Shown here one piece after another: positions 16,815 to 24,474 of a stretch of 39,929 bases of DNA (the first letter of the stretch is position 1; every line of letters begins with the position of its first letter). The DNA is from Allochromatium vinosum DSM 180 (GTDB lineage: Bacteria > Pseudomonadota > Gammaproteobacteria > Chromatiales > Chromatiaceae), in the NCBI RefSeq assembly GCF_000025485.1, contig NC_013862.1, forward strand, positions 1 to 39,929, written 5' to 3'. Under the pieces are notes generated by a model, which was not told the DNA's origin, ran no database searches, and worked only from the letters and a program-made list of their open reading frames with translations. Made by a program: the position numbers and the translations under genes.

Positions 16815-17234
16815 CTCTATCAGTAGGATGATTATGATATAAACAGGTCTATGGATAGCTCTGTTGAACAGGGCGCTATAGGCTATTGATGTATGTACTA
16901 AAGTGTTAGATGGTCTTATGCGCTATGAAGTATCAAGTGCTCTATGGGCTGTTAAGCCTATGAATGATCTGTGCCAGATAGCTGTTGTGCTTATCTAACT
17001 CTATATACTCCAGAAGTCCCCTCGGGTTTCTCGTCCTGAAAACCCCTGAATCACCAGGATCTTTCAGGCGCGGTCCTCCTTGAAATCCAGATCAAACGTC
17101 GCTGACGACTTTCAAAAAAGTTAGGGTTCCAGCGTCGGTTCCGAATCAGATCGATTCCCCCCCGGCGACAGACCCACACGCTGGTCATAAAAAGTTGGAT
17201 CGGACTGAAAAACAGTCACATATATCTCAGGTGA

Positions 17235-17250
17235 GGAGTCTTCGGACTCC
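17235..17250 (+). other. UUCG-tetraloop hairpin
   Basis: GGAGTC (17235-17240) and GACTCC (17245-17250) enclose TTCG, a very stable RNA tetraloop. It is followed by GTATTAAAA rather than a T-run. It lies 100 bp before the 17350 gene, so it may be part of that gene's 5' leader or the end of an upstream small RNA. Confidence 0.45.
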
Positions 17251-17349
17251 GTATTAAAACGTCCGCGGCAATCGCTGGAATGCTGAGATTTCATCGCGCT
17301 GCAATCGCGTGGCGTTTTCCCCTGTCATGTTACGTATGAGGTCACGGTC

Positions 17350-17718
17350 ATGGTGTTGTCATGTCCACACTGTCAGTCGATGAAAATCGTCAAACGGGAT
17401 GTCGCCAAACGGATGGGCGGTCTGCTGGGAACGGTGGGAGGAGCGGCCTCTGGAGCGGCCAAAGCGATGGAGGGTGCTCAGGTGGGCAGTCGTGTCGGTC
17501 TGGTCGCCTTTGGTCCGATGGGAGCGACCCTGGGAGGTTTTGCCGGAGCCTTGCTGGGTGGCTTGCTGGGAGCGACGACCGGTGGGGTGGCGGGTGCCAA
17601 ACTCGGTGAGGTGATCGATGCGCAGGTGTTGCACAACTGCGAATGTCTGCACTGCGGGCATCGCTTCAGCGATCCGAACGCCGACGAGGCGTTCGATCCG
17701 GGGGTCTTTCGCGCCTGA
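17350..17718 (+). CDS. Glycine-zipper protein with terminal CxxC zinc-binding pairs
   Basis: The 122-residue protein has CPHC at 5-8 and CLHC at 99-102, with an extra C97, which together could bind one zinc ion. Between them runs a Gly/Ala-rich hydrophobic stretch with repeated GxxxG-type steps (GGLLGTVGGAASGAAKA, then LGGFAGALLGGLLGATTGG). Glycine zippers pack in membranes or form oligomers. GAGGT lies 7 bp before the ATG. It is the first gene of the recombination cluster. The combination of zinc pairs around a glycine zipper is unusual, and I cannot give a function. Confidence 0.75.
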   Translation: MVLSCPHCQSMKIVKRDVAKRMGGLLGTVGGAASGAAKAMEGAQVGSRVGLVAFGPMGATLGGFAGALLGGLLGATTGGVAGAKLGEVIDAQVLHNCECLHCGHRFSDPNADEAFDPGVFRA

Positions 17719-17760
17719 AAGACTGTGTTCATGTTCACACCGCGCTCGGAGGAACCGGCC

Positions 17761-18018
17761 ATGCCGCTCTCAATCAGTGTCCATGCCGTGGCGAAGATCC
17801 AGGTCAGCGCCGACGGGCGACCGTTTGAACACCAGGGGCGAATGCATTGGTGGCAATCGCTGTTGTTGTTCGACTGTCACGACGCCCTGATCGGGGAGAT
17901 CACGCTGCATCTGCATCGTCCCGAGGTGGCCTTACCCGTCGGTGATCAGCCGCCGTACTGGGGTCTCGATCCCCAGCGTCAGCCGTTGGTCATCGAGGCC
18001 GATGAGGCGCCGTTCTAA
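17761..18018 (+). CDS. Small protein of unknown function with SSB-like tail
   Basis: The 85-residue protein is beta-rich (ISVHAVAKIQVSADG, WWQSLLLFDCHDALIGEITLHL). The C terminus is acidic and hydrophobic (VIEADEAPF), much like the SSB tail consensus DDIPF. In SXT-like elements an ssb gene precedes bet, but this protein is too short for an OB fold that I can recognise. GGAGGA lies 7 bp before the chosen ATG. The frame opens 36 bp earlier at an ATG without a ribosome-binding site. Confidence 0.7.
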   Translation: MPLSISVHAVAKIQVSADGRPFEHQGRMHWWQSLLLFDCHDALIGEITLHLHRPEVALPVGDQPPYWGLDPQRQPLVIEADEAPF

Positions 18019-18030
18019 TCCCACCCTCAC

Positions 18031-18055
18031 ACACGGGACCACGGTCCCGTGTTTT
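18031..18055 (+). terminator. Hairpin plus T-run before bet
   Basis: ACACGGGACC (18031-18040) pairs with GGTCCCGTGT (18043-18052), followed by TTT. It has the form of an intrinsic terminator between the 85-residue gene and bet. The bet ribosome-binding site begins 5 bp later, so attenuation is an alternative. Confidence 0.65.
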
Positions 18056-18070
18056 CCATGGAGGTTCATC

Positions 18071-18970
18071 ATGGCTCAGTCCATGCAACCGTCCAGTCCT
18101 GATCTCCGTCTCCAGGTTCCCGAGACGACCCTGAGCGCACTCGGACTGGATACCACCACCTGGCAGGTGCTCACCGAGAGCATCTTTCCCAACGCCAACA
18201 CCGCCCAGGGCATCCTGTTGGCGGTGCGCTACTGTCAGGCACGCGGACTCGATGTGCTCAAGCGTCCGGTCAACATCGTGCCGATGTGGAGCAAGCGGCT
18301 GGGTCGTGAAGTCGAAACGATCTGGCCGGGGATCAATGAGGTGCAGATCACCGCCGCACGGACCGGTCAGTATGCGGGTCTCGATCCGGCGCAGTTTGGT
18401 CCCGATCAGAACCGGACCTTTCAGGGACGGGTGAAAACGAACGGCAACTGGCAAGACGCTCAGGTCGAGGTGACGTTTCCCGAATGGTGCGAGGTGACGG
18501 TCTACCGTCTGCTGCACGGGATGCGTTGTCCGTTCTCCGAACGGGTGTACTGGTTGGAAACCTACTCACGCTCGGGCGGGGCGTACTCCGAGGTGCCAAC
18601 CGCCATGTGGATCAAGCGACCACGGGGACAATTGTTGAAGTGTGCCAAGGCCGCCAGTCTGCGAGCTGCGTTTCCCGAGGAAGCCGACTATACCGCCGAG
18701 GAAATGGCCGGCAAGTCACTCGAACCCGAAGAGATCCTGGTCGACACGCCGTCCGTTTCGACCGACAACACCCCCGTCGACCCACCTGAGACGCCGGACT
18801 GGATGGCTCAGATCGATGCGCTGATCGAACGGGCGGCCAACAGCCAAGCGTGGAACGCGGCCCAGGACTACTTTCACCAGCGGTTCTCCGGGGAGGCCCT
18901 GAGCTATGCGCTCCAGGGACTGGAACGTGCCCAGGAACAGGCCCTGTCGCCGACCGCTGAAGCGGCCTGA
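18071..18970 (+). CDS. bet: Phage-type single-strand annealing protein Bet (RecT family)
   Basis: The 299-residue Redbeta/RecT-type annealase pairs single strands made by its partner exonuclease. Family blocks include ANTAQGILLAVRYCQARGLDVLKRPVNIVPMW, WPGINEVQITAARTGQYAGLD, VYRL and AMWIKRPRGQLLKCAKAASLRAAFPEE. The C-terminal third (proline/acidic linker and helical end) is variable, as usual. GGAGG lies 6 bp before the ATG. The longer frame starting at 17942 runs back over the previous gene and is rejected. The downstream gene is a YqaJ exonuclease, the expected partner. Confidence 0.93.
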   Translation: MAQSMQPSSPDLRLQVPETTLSALGLDTTTWQVLTESIFPNANTAQGILLAVRYCQARGLDVLKRPVNIVPMWSKRLGREVETIWPGINEVQITAARTGQYAGLDPAQFGPDQNRTFQGRVKTNGNWQDAQVEVTFPEWCEVTVYRLLHGMRCPFSERVYWLETYSRSGGAYSEVPTAMWIKRPRGQLLKCAKAASLRAAFPEEADYTAEEMAGKSLEPEEILVDTPSVSTDNTPVDPPETPDWMAQIDALIERAANSQAWNAAQDYFHQRFSGEALSYALQGLERAQEQALSPTAEAA

Positions 18971-19024
18971 TCCCATCCCGCTCTCTCAATCCTTTTTATC
19001 AAACCGCTCTCTCAACCCTCTTCA

Positions 19025-19056
19025 GGTCAGTCATCCCCGGATGACTGGCCTTTTTT
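19025..19056 (+). terminator. Intrinsic terminator between bet and exo
   Basis: A 12-bp stem (19025-19036 with 19039-19050, including one G-U pair) has only CC between its arms and is followed by six T residues (19051-19056). The exonuclease ribosome-binding site lies immediately after. It is a textbook terminator placed inside an apparent operon. Confidence 0.8.
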
Positions 19057-19074
19057 ACGGCCTGGAGATCTCGA

Positions 19075-20079
19075 ATGCACACGATCGATCATCGTCAACG
19101 CACTCCCGAGTGGCACGCTTGGCGTGCCCTGGGGATCACGGCGTCGGAGTCGCCGATCATTCTCGGGCGCTCGCCGTACAAGACGCCCTGGCAACTGTGG
19201 GCCGAACGCACCGGTCTGCATCCCCCGGAGGATCTGCGTACCAACCCCGTGGTTCAGCGGGGAATCGCCCTGGAAGACACGGTGCGTCAGGGCTTTGAAC
19301 GTCGGCATCGAACACTGTTGATGCCGCTGTGTGCCGAATCGAGTCAGTATCCGGTGTTGCGCTGTTCGCTCGATGGACTCTCGGCCCTGGGTGAACCGGT
19401 CGAACTCAAGGTACCCACGGTGGCGACCTATGAGGCCATCCGCGACCAGGGCGATCAGGCCACGGCCTACCGACTGGCGTGGTGTCAGTTGCAGTTCCAA
19501 CTCTATGTCACGGAAGCGACCCAAGGCTGGTTGGTGTTTGATCCCTGTCGCGACGGACTGGAGGCGCTGGAGTTCTGTCTGCCACGGGATCAATCCTTCA
19601 TTCAGGACGAACTGGTTCCGGCCTGTCTGACCTTCTGGGACTTGATCCAAACCGGACAGGCTCCGGTTACGGACCCAACCCGCGACGCTTATCAGCCGTC
19701 TGAAACCGAGCGCGAGACCTGGACCCGACTAGCCCAGGACTACCACGCCTTGAAGGCGGAACGTCAGCGTCTGGAACCCCCGCTCAAGGCGGTTCAGGAA
19801 CGGCTGCGCGACCTGGAGGCGCAATTCGTGACCCTGATGGGCACTTCCCGTCAGGCCGACTATGCCGGGGTACGGGTGACACGCTATCTGCAATCCGGGG
19901 CCGTCGACTATGGCGCCCTGTTAGCCGACATCGCTCCGACTCTGGAGGCTTCACGCTTGGAACGCTTCCGCCAACCCGCCAGTGAGCGGGTCAAGGTGAC
20001 GCTGCACGCCCCTGCAACAGGTGTAGACGCCGAACCTGTCCGTGCGTCTGTTTCAACCATTCCTTCGTTCTACTTCTAA
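19075..20079 (+). CDS. exo: YqaJ-family viral recombination exonuclease
   Basis: The 334-residue lambda-exonuclease-fold enzyme degrades one strand of duplex ends to load Bet. The motifs are GITASESPIILGRSPYKTPWQLW, then RGIALEDTVR with E67, CSLDGL with D100, and VELKVP with E110 and K112, and last a helical segment with CQLQFQLYV. All PD-(D/E)XK positions are present. After about residue 215 comes a coiled coil (HALKAERQRLEPPLKAVQERL), an addition also seen in other plasmid YqaJ proteins. The C terminus is SFYF, shared with two neighbours. GGAGA lies before the ATG. Confidence 0.92.
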   Translation: MHTIDHRQRTPEWHAWRALGITASESPIILGRSPYKTPWQLWAERTGLHPPEDLRTNPVVQRGIALEDTVRQGFERRHRTLLMPLCAESSQYPVLRCSLDGLSALGEPVELKVPTVATYEAIRDQGDQATAYRLAWCQLQFQLYVTEATQGWLVFDPCRDGLEALEFCLPRDQSFIQDELVPACLTFWDLIQTGQAPVTDPTRDAYQPSETERETWTRLAQDYHALKAERQRLEPPLKAVQERLRDLEAQFVTLMGTSRQADYAGVRVTRYLQSGAVDYGALLADIAPTLEASRLERFRQPASERVKVTLHAPATGVDAEPVRASVSTIPSFYF

Positions 20080-20113
20080 CCCCCCACCGATCCAACCCAC
20101 AGCGTTCCGATCT

Positions 20114-20129
20114 CTGGAGACGGCTCCAG
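20114..20129 (+). other. Small hairpin upstream of the MoxR gene
   Basis: CTGGAG (20114-20119) pairs with CTCCAG (20124-20129) around ACGG. No T-run follows. It occupies the same place (after a gene end, before a ribosome-binding site) as the stronger hairpins at the other boundaries of this cluster. Confidence 0.35.
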
Positions 20130-20175
20130 GGAACGGGCGTCTGTGCGTGTTGGTGTTCAACACTGGAGAGGATTC

Positions 20176-21126
20176 ATGTCTACCCAATCGTTCACTGTCG
20201 CCACGACCTTTGGTGTCAACGCCCGTCCCGAGCTGGAGGTCCAGGGATTCGCCGATGCGACGCATCCGCAGATCCCCATCCGTCAACCCTATGTCTTTCG
20301 TCCCGAGCTGCTGCGTGATGTGCTGGCCTATCTGCATGAGGCCCGTGGCGATGGACTGTTTCTGACCGGTCCCTCGGGAGCGGGGAAGACCAGTCTGGTC
20401 ACACAGATCGCCGCGCGGTTGAATTGGCCGGTCCAGGCCGTGACCTGTCATGGCCGGTTGGAACTCAGTGCCCTGATCGGTCAGTTCGTGCTGGTCAATG
20501 GCTCGACCCAGTTCGTCCATGGTCCGCTGTCGGTGGCGGTGCGTGAGGGTCACATCCTGATCCTCAATGAAATCGACCTGATGGACCCCGCGGAACTGGC
20601 TGGATTGAACGACATCATCGAGGGTCAACCGCTGGTGATTGCTGAAAACGGCGGTGAGGTGATCCGACCGCATCCACGCTTTCGGCTGTTCGTCACCGGC
20701 AACTCGGCGGGAGCCGGGGATCGTTCGGGACTCTATCAAGGGGTCCAGCGTCAGAATCTGGCGTTCATGGACCGCTTCCGGGTGATCGAGGTCCGGTACC
20801 CGGAGCCGGAGGTAGAAAAGGCGGTGATCCAGGCCGCCGCTCCCAAGCTGCCGGAACTGATCATCGACAAGATGCTGTTGGTGGCCGCTGAAGTACGACG
20901 GTTGTTCCAGGGCAGTCAGGAAGGCGAACCGGAACTGACCGTGACCCTCAGTACCCGGACCCTGGTGCGCTGGGCGTCTCTGAGTCTGACCTTCAAGGGC
21001 GCGCCCAATGTCTTTGCCTATGCCCTGAGCCAAGCCTTGACCGCACGGGCCGAACCCGAGCAGCGGGAGGCCATTCATCGTCTCTGTGCCGACATCTTCG
21101 GCGACTACTGGACGACGACGCCATGA
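20176..21126 (+). CDS. MoxR/CobS-like AAA+ ATPase
   Basis: The 316-residue single-domain AAA+ protein has Walker A GPSGAGKT (65-72), Walker B LILNEID (128-134), and a sensor-1-like strand FRLFVTGNS. It also carries a family-typical DRFRVIEVRYPEPEVE. MoxR and CobS ATPases work with VWA-domain partners to remodel or metallate targets. A VWA protein is encoded three genes downstream. GGAGAGGA lies just before the ATG. The stop overlaps the next start as ATGA. In SXT-like elements a CobS-like gene likewise follows exo. The substrate is unknown. Confidence 0.9.
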   Translation: MSTQSFTVATTFGVNARPELEVQGFADATHPQIPIRQPYVFRPELLRDVLAYLHEARGDGLFLTGPSGAGKTSLVTQIAARLNWPVQAVTCHGRLELSALIGQFVLVNGSTQFVHGPLSVAVREGHILILNEIDLMDPAELAGLNDIIEGQPLVIAENGGEVIRPHPRFRLFVTGNSAGAGDRSGLYQGVQRQNLAFMDRFRVIEVRYPEPEVEKAVIQAAAPKLPELIIDKMLLVAAEVRRLFQGSQEGEPELTVTLSTRTLVRWASLSLTFKGAPNVFAYALSQALTARAEPEQREAIHRLCADIFGDYWTTTP

Positions 21127-21446
21127 ACCGCTTCGAGTTGTATCGGTTCCGGCATCCCGATGGTCGGTCCAAGGAGTGGGCCTATCGGGATCTGGGTAAC
21201 GGCGAGACCGAGATTCGCTGGGGACCAGCCCGACACCTGGGGCAATTCCAGTGTAAACCGTTGCGTGTGACCCTGGATCGAGCACGGGCCAAGCTCCGTC
21301 AGGGGTACACCTATGTCGGTGCGGTCTGGCTCGATGCGCAGGGACGTCCCACGTCATCGGCTCCATCCTCCACGCCAGATCGTCGTCGTCCCGCCCTGAA
21401 GCTCTCGGACCTGCTGGGTCCGACCGACGACAGCTTCTACTTCTGA
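21123..21446 (+). CDS. Small WGR-like protein
   Basis: In this 107-residue protein the first 65 residues resemble a WGR-type domain (FELYRFRHPDGRSKEWAYRDL, then EIRWGPARHLGQ). WGPA replaces the usual WGR, so the assignment is tentative. A proline/serine-rich linker follows, then a conserved-looking tail DLLGPTDDSFYF. It is translationally coupled to the MoxR gene by ATGA overlap, which suggests the two proteins act together. The terminal SFYF is shared with the exonuclease, and in the form SFFF with the next gene. Confidence 0.7.
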   Translation: MNRFELYRFRHPDGRSKEWAYRDLGNGETEIRWGPARHLGQFQCKPLRVTLDRARAKLRQGYTYVGAVWLDAQGRPTSSAPSSTPDRRRPALKLSDLLGPTDDSFYF

Positions 21447-21465
21447 CCAAACCTTTCATCGCCCA

Positions 21466-21488
21466 CAGCGGCGTCACGTTCGCCGCTG
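21466..21488 (+). other. Intergenic hairpin before the DUF3150 gene
   Basis: CAGCGGCG (21466-21473) and CGCCGCTG (21481-21488) form an 8-bp GC stem with a 7-nt loop. No T-run follows. The next gene's GAGGA lies 27 bp downstream. Confidence 0.45.
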
Positions 21489-21527
21489 GGCGAACGTGTG
21501 CGTCGTCGTGTCATTGAGGAATACGCC

Positions 21528-22502
21528 ATGCACGTCAACCCCACACTGACCACACTCACCGATCAGGTCACACTGATCATTCTGTCGATCTCCATCTGGT
21601 CGGGTCGCAAAAAGCTGCGGGCCGAGGATCTCAAGCTCGGTACCGAGATTCCACCCGAGGATCTGGTGTCGCTGGGATCGAAACGCATCTGTGATCCCGA
21701 CACCCTCAAGGGCTTCCATCGCCTCAAGCAGGCCGCCGAACGGACCTGTCTGCGGGTCGGAACCCGCTTTCTGGGCGGGTATGCGGTGCCCAAGGTTCAC
21801 GCCGAGTCGGTGGCCGAGCAACTGGCGCACCTCAAAACCGAGTTCGATCAGGAAACGCAGACTTTTCTGTCGGGCTACGACCAGGCGCTCAATGCCTGGA
21901 TCGCCAGTCTCCCGGCCTGGGAAGCGCCGATTCGTCGGGCGATTGAACCGGCGAACCTTGTGGCCGGTCGGTTGCGCTTCGGCTATCAGTTGGTGCAGAT
22001 CACTCCGGCTGAACAGTCGGGAACGCTGGAGGACGAGATCCAGGGATTGGGCGATGGCGTGTTTGCCGAGGTCGCACAGATGGCCCGTGATCTGGACGGG
22101 AGCTTTGAGGGCCGTGACCGACTCCATCGGCGGGCGCTGGGTACCTTTGGACGTATCCGCGACAAGCTGGCCTGTCTGTCCTTCATCGATACGCGAATCC
22201 AGCCGGTGGTCGACACCCTGGATGACTGGTTGGGACGGCTGCCGGACACCGCGCCCATCACCGGGGCGCTGTTCAATGAAGGCATGGGACTGGCGTTGTT
22301 ACTGGCCGATCCTGAACGTCTGGCCCGGCATGGAGCCGGTCAATGGACCCTTCAGCAACACTTGGCGGCGACCTTTGCCGCGTCCACACCGATGTTCGTT
22401 CCCCCATCACGGGGACTTCCGGAGCGGGCGGATCAGGCTCACACCGTCGATTGTCCGTTGGTCACAGCGGACGAGTCCGAGATCCGCAGTTTCTTCTTCT
22501 GA
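21528..22502 (+). CDS. DUF3150-type protein
   Basis: The 324-residue soluble helical protein is what I recognise as DUF3150, the family between the CobS-like ATPase and the VWA protein in SXT/R391 and related elements. The start TDQVTLIILSISIWSGRKKLRAEDL and the block RFLGGYAVP are typical. Function is unknown. Its constant company with MoxR and VWA genes suggests a subunit or substrate adaptor of that machine (inference). The ATG at 21528 follows GAGGA by 7 bp. The protein ends in SFFF, matching its neighbours' tails. Confidence 0.75.
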   Translation: MHVNPTLTTLTDQVTLIILSISIWSGRKKLRAEDLKLGTEIPPEDLVSLGSKRICDPDTLKGFHRLKQAAERTCLRVGTRFLGGYAVPKVHAESVAEQLAHLKTEFDQETQTFLSGYDQALNAWIASLPAWEAPIRRAIEPANLVAGRLRFGYQLVQITPAEQSGTLEDEIQGLGDGVFAEVAQMARDLDGSFEGRDRLHRRALGTFGRIRDKLACLSFIDTRIQPVVDTLDDWLGRLPDTAPITGALFNEGMGLALLLADPERLARHGAGQWTLQQHLAATFAASTPMFVPPSRGLPERADQAHTVDCPLVTADESEIRSFFF

Positions 22503-22542
22503 TCCCTGACAGACCGACACCGTTCGTTCCCTTCCCTGATCC

Positions 22543-22576
22543 GGCGCTTCATCCCTGGGGTGAAGCGCCTTTTTTT
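22543..22576 (+). terminator. Intrinsic terminator before the VWA gene
   Basis: GGCGCTTCA (22543-22551) pairs with TGAAGCGCC (22561-22569), followed by seven T residues. The VWA gene's GGAG lies 6 bp beyond the T-run. Confidence 0.8.
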
Positions 22577-22590
22577 ATGTGGAGATCCTC

Positions 22591-24399
22591 ATGTCCCTGC
22601 ACACCTTGACCCGTGCCCTGCCGATCGTGGCGGCGGCCTATGGGCGTCGTTTCGGTATCCCGGTTCAGGTCGGAGGCGATCAGGCCCACACCGATGGGCG
22701 GATGATCCAGATCCCGACGCTCGCCGACACCGCTCAGGCGCACACCCTGGCCTTTGGCTATCTGGCCCATGAAGCCGGGCATGTACGCTTGACCGACTTC
22801 AACCATCCCCGTCATCCCACGGCGCTGGGTCGCTGTATCGAGAACATCCTGGAAGATGTCCGCATCGAGCAGGCGATGATCCGGGACTATCCGGGGACGC
22901 GCCAGACCCTGGATACGGTGGTCGAGACCCTGATCGCGCAGGGTCGACTCTCACCTGTCACGCCGAACAACACACCCTCTGAGATTCTGGTCAATGGACT
23001 GCTGGCTCTGTCCCGAGCACGTTACCGTCGGCAATCGGCGCTCACCCGGCACGCACAGACCGCCGATCAGGTCATGCGTCAGGTGTTTGGCTCCCGCTTC
23101 GTGCCGCGTCTGCATGGACTGCTGACCGAGATCCCCACCCTCACGAGTACAGCGGAGACGATCGCCCTGGCGCAACGGATCATTGCCCTGATCGAGCAGG
23201 AATCCCAGGAGCCGGAGGATTCCGGGACGTCGACAGCAGCCGACACCGGGGAGGGCGAGCCGCCGGAAAGCCGTCCGGGATGTGGGACAGACCGTGATGA
23301 TCCGTCATCCAGAGCCGAGGCTGAAGCGGATTCACCCACGTCCCAGGACACTGAATCTGATCCCCAAGACGCGACTGGAACCGGAGCGGAAGATCAGGAC
23401 AGGATTGAGGCCACGGAGCACACGACCAACCCCAGGCGTCAATCGACGTCGAACACGGACACCGATCCGGCGTCAGTGGACACCACAGCGGGACGACAGA
23501 CCACGCCATCGAGTACGGACTTGGTATCCAGCGCGATGCAGGACGCCCTTCAGTCGACGCTGGAGGCGGGTGAACACCAACTCCCCGAGGATCTGTTTCA
23601 AACCGTTGCCGAAACCTTGGGGGCGCAGAGCGTCTATGCCCCGACCCTGTTGCCGACCATGGAGCGCTTTCGGGGTGAACCCCATCCGGGTCAGTCGGCG
23701 TTGCAGCGAGCGAAGATCCATTCGGCCAAGCTGACGGCGCGTTTGCACGCCTTGGTCGAGGCTCAGACCTTGGAGCAGACCCAGATCACACCACGCGGAC
23801 GGGCGTTGTCGAGTACCCATCTGCATCGCGCCGGTGTGGGCAATCCACGGATCTTTCGTCTCCGGGATCACAAGACCGCCCCAAATACGGCCTTGCATCT
23901 GCTGATCGATCTGTCGGGGTCGATGGCCGGTGGTCAGGATGTCCTGGCGTTGGACGCGGCACTGGCCCTGGCCTTGGCCTTGGAACCGATCAAGGGCGTG
24001 TCCTGTGCGGTATCGGCGTTTCCAGGGATCGAGGGTCAGGAGGATCGGATCACCGGTCTGCTGGGGCACGGTGAACGGGTCGCCACCCGTGCTGGAGCCT
24101 TCGTGCAACGTGGACGGGGTGGTACCCCGATGACCGGTGCGCTGTGGTTTGCGGCGGCGGATCTCTTGGGACGTCCGGAAGCGCGCAAGGTGATCCTGAC
24201 CCTCACCGATGGGGTTCCAAACGACATCGACAGTACCCGTGACCTGATCCGACAGGCCACGGCAGCGGGTCTTCAGATGCTCGGTGTCGGCATTGAAGTG
24301 GATGTCTCGCGAGTGTTTCCCCACGCCATCCGCATCAATGACATCGCCGATCTGAAGCGCGAACTGTTCCACATCACCGAGCACCTACTGCTCGCCTAG
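22591..24399 (+). CDS. VWA-domain protein with HEAGH metallopeptidase-like motif (CobT-like)
   Basis: The 602-residue protein has three parts. The N-terminal part contains FGYLAHEAGHVRL, with HEAGH at 60-64, the zinc signature of gluzincin-type peptidases. The middle (about 205-310) is a Ser/Asp/Glu/Thr-rich disordered linker. The C-terminal part is a von Willebrand A domain with an intact MIDAS: DLSGS at 440-444 and TDG with D540. Acidic linker plus VWA resembles CobT, the partner of CobS. I chose the ATG behind GGAG; the upstream GTG overlaps the terminator and is unlikely. It probably works with the MoxR ATPase at 20176. Confidence 0.88.
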   Translation: MSLHTLTRALPIVAAAYGRRFGIPVQVGGDQAHTDGRMIQIPTLADTAQAHTLAFGYLAHEAGHVRLTDFNHPRHPTALGRCIENILEDVRIEQAMIRDYPGTRQTLDTVVETLIAQGRLSPVTPNNTPSEILVNGLLALSRARYRRQSALTRHAQTADQVMRQVFGSRFVPRLHGLLTEIPTLTSTAETIALAQRIIALIEQESQEPEDSGTSTAADTGEGEPPESRPGCGTDRDDPSSRAEAEADSPTSQDTESDPQDATGTGAEDQDRIEATEHTTNPRRQSTSNTDTDPASVDTTAGRQTTPSSTDLVSSAMQDALQSTLEAGEHQLPEDLFQTVAETLGAQSVYAPTLLPTMERFRGEPHPGQSALQRAKIHSAKLTARLHALVEAQTLEQTQITPRGRALSSTHLHRAGVGNPRIFRLRDHKTAPNTALHLLIDLSGSMAGGQDVLALDAALALALALEPIKGVSCAVSAFPGIEGQEDRITGLLGHGERVATRAGAFVQRGRGGTPMTGALWFAAADLLGRPEARKVILTLTDGVPNDIDSTRDLIRQATAAGLQMLGVGIEVDVSRVFPHAIRINDIADLKRELFHITEHLLLA

Positions 24400-24420
24400 T
24401 CCCGTCCTTCATCCATCCCT

Positions 24421-24454
24421 GGAGACAGTCGGCCTGTCAGGGGCCGGCGTCTCC
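24421..24454 (+). other. Imperfect hairpin before radC
   Basis: GGAGAC (24421-24426) pairs with GTCTCC (24449-24454). GGCC/GGCC and flanking bases pair inside with mismatches. It lies between the VWA gene and radC, just upstream of the GGAGAT ribosome-binding site. No T-run follows. Confidence 0.4.
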
Positions 24455-24474
24455 ATCCTTCATGGAGATCCATC

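Larger units (their letters stand above)
16319..17349. other. About 1 kb intergenic region, possible secondary origin or regulatory RNA zone
   Basis: No credible gene is seen on either strand. It separates the leftward Gp2-like cluster from the rightward recombination cluster. From about 16,630 to 17,010 it is clearly lower in GC than its surroundings and rich in short CTAT/GGCT words. It contains a TTGACA/dyad element (16674-16701), a 12-bp direct repeat (16739 and 16803) and a UUCG-loop hairpin (17235-17250). These are listed separately. Confidence 0.6.

Noticed and set aside
20053-21477. 474-codon minus-strand frame
   Set aside because: It is the exact antisense of the MoxR and WGR-like genes, which have clear motifs. 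The protein is low-complexity in Arg/Asp/His/Gln and has no family signature. GC-rich codon use creates such frames.
23473-24384. 303-codon minus-strand frame opposite the VWA gene
   Set aside because: Lies opposite the MIDAS-bearing domain; the composition is that of a shadow frame.
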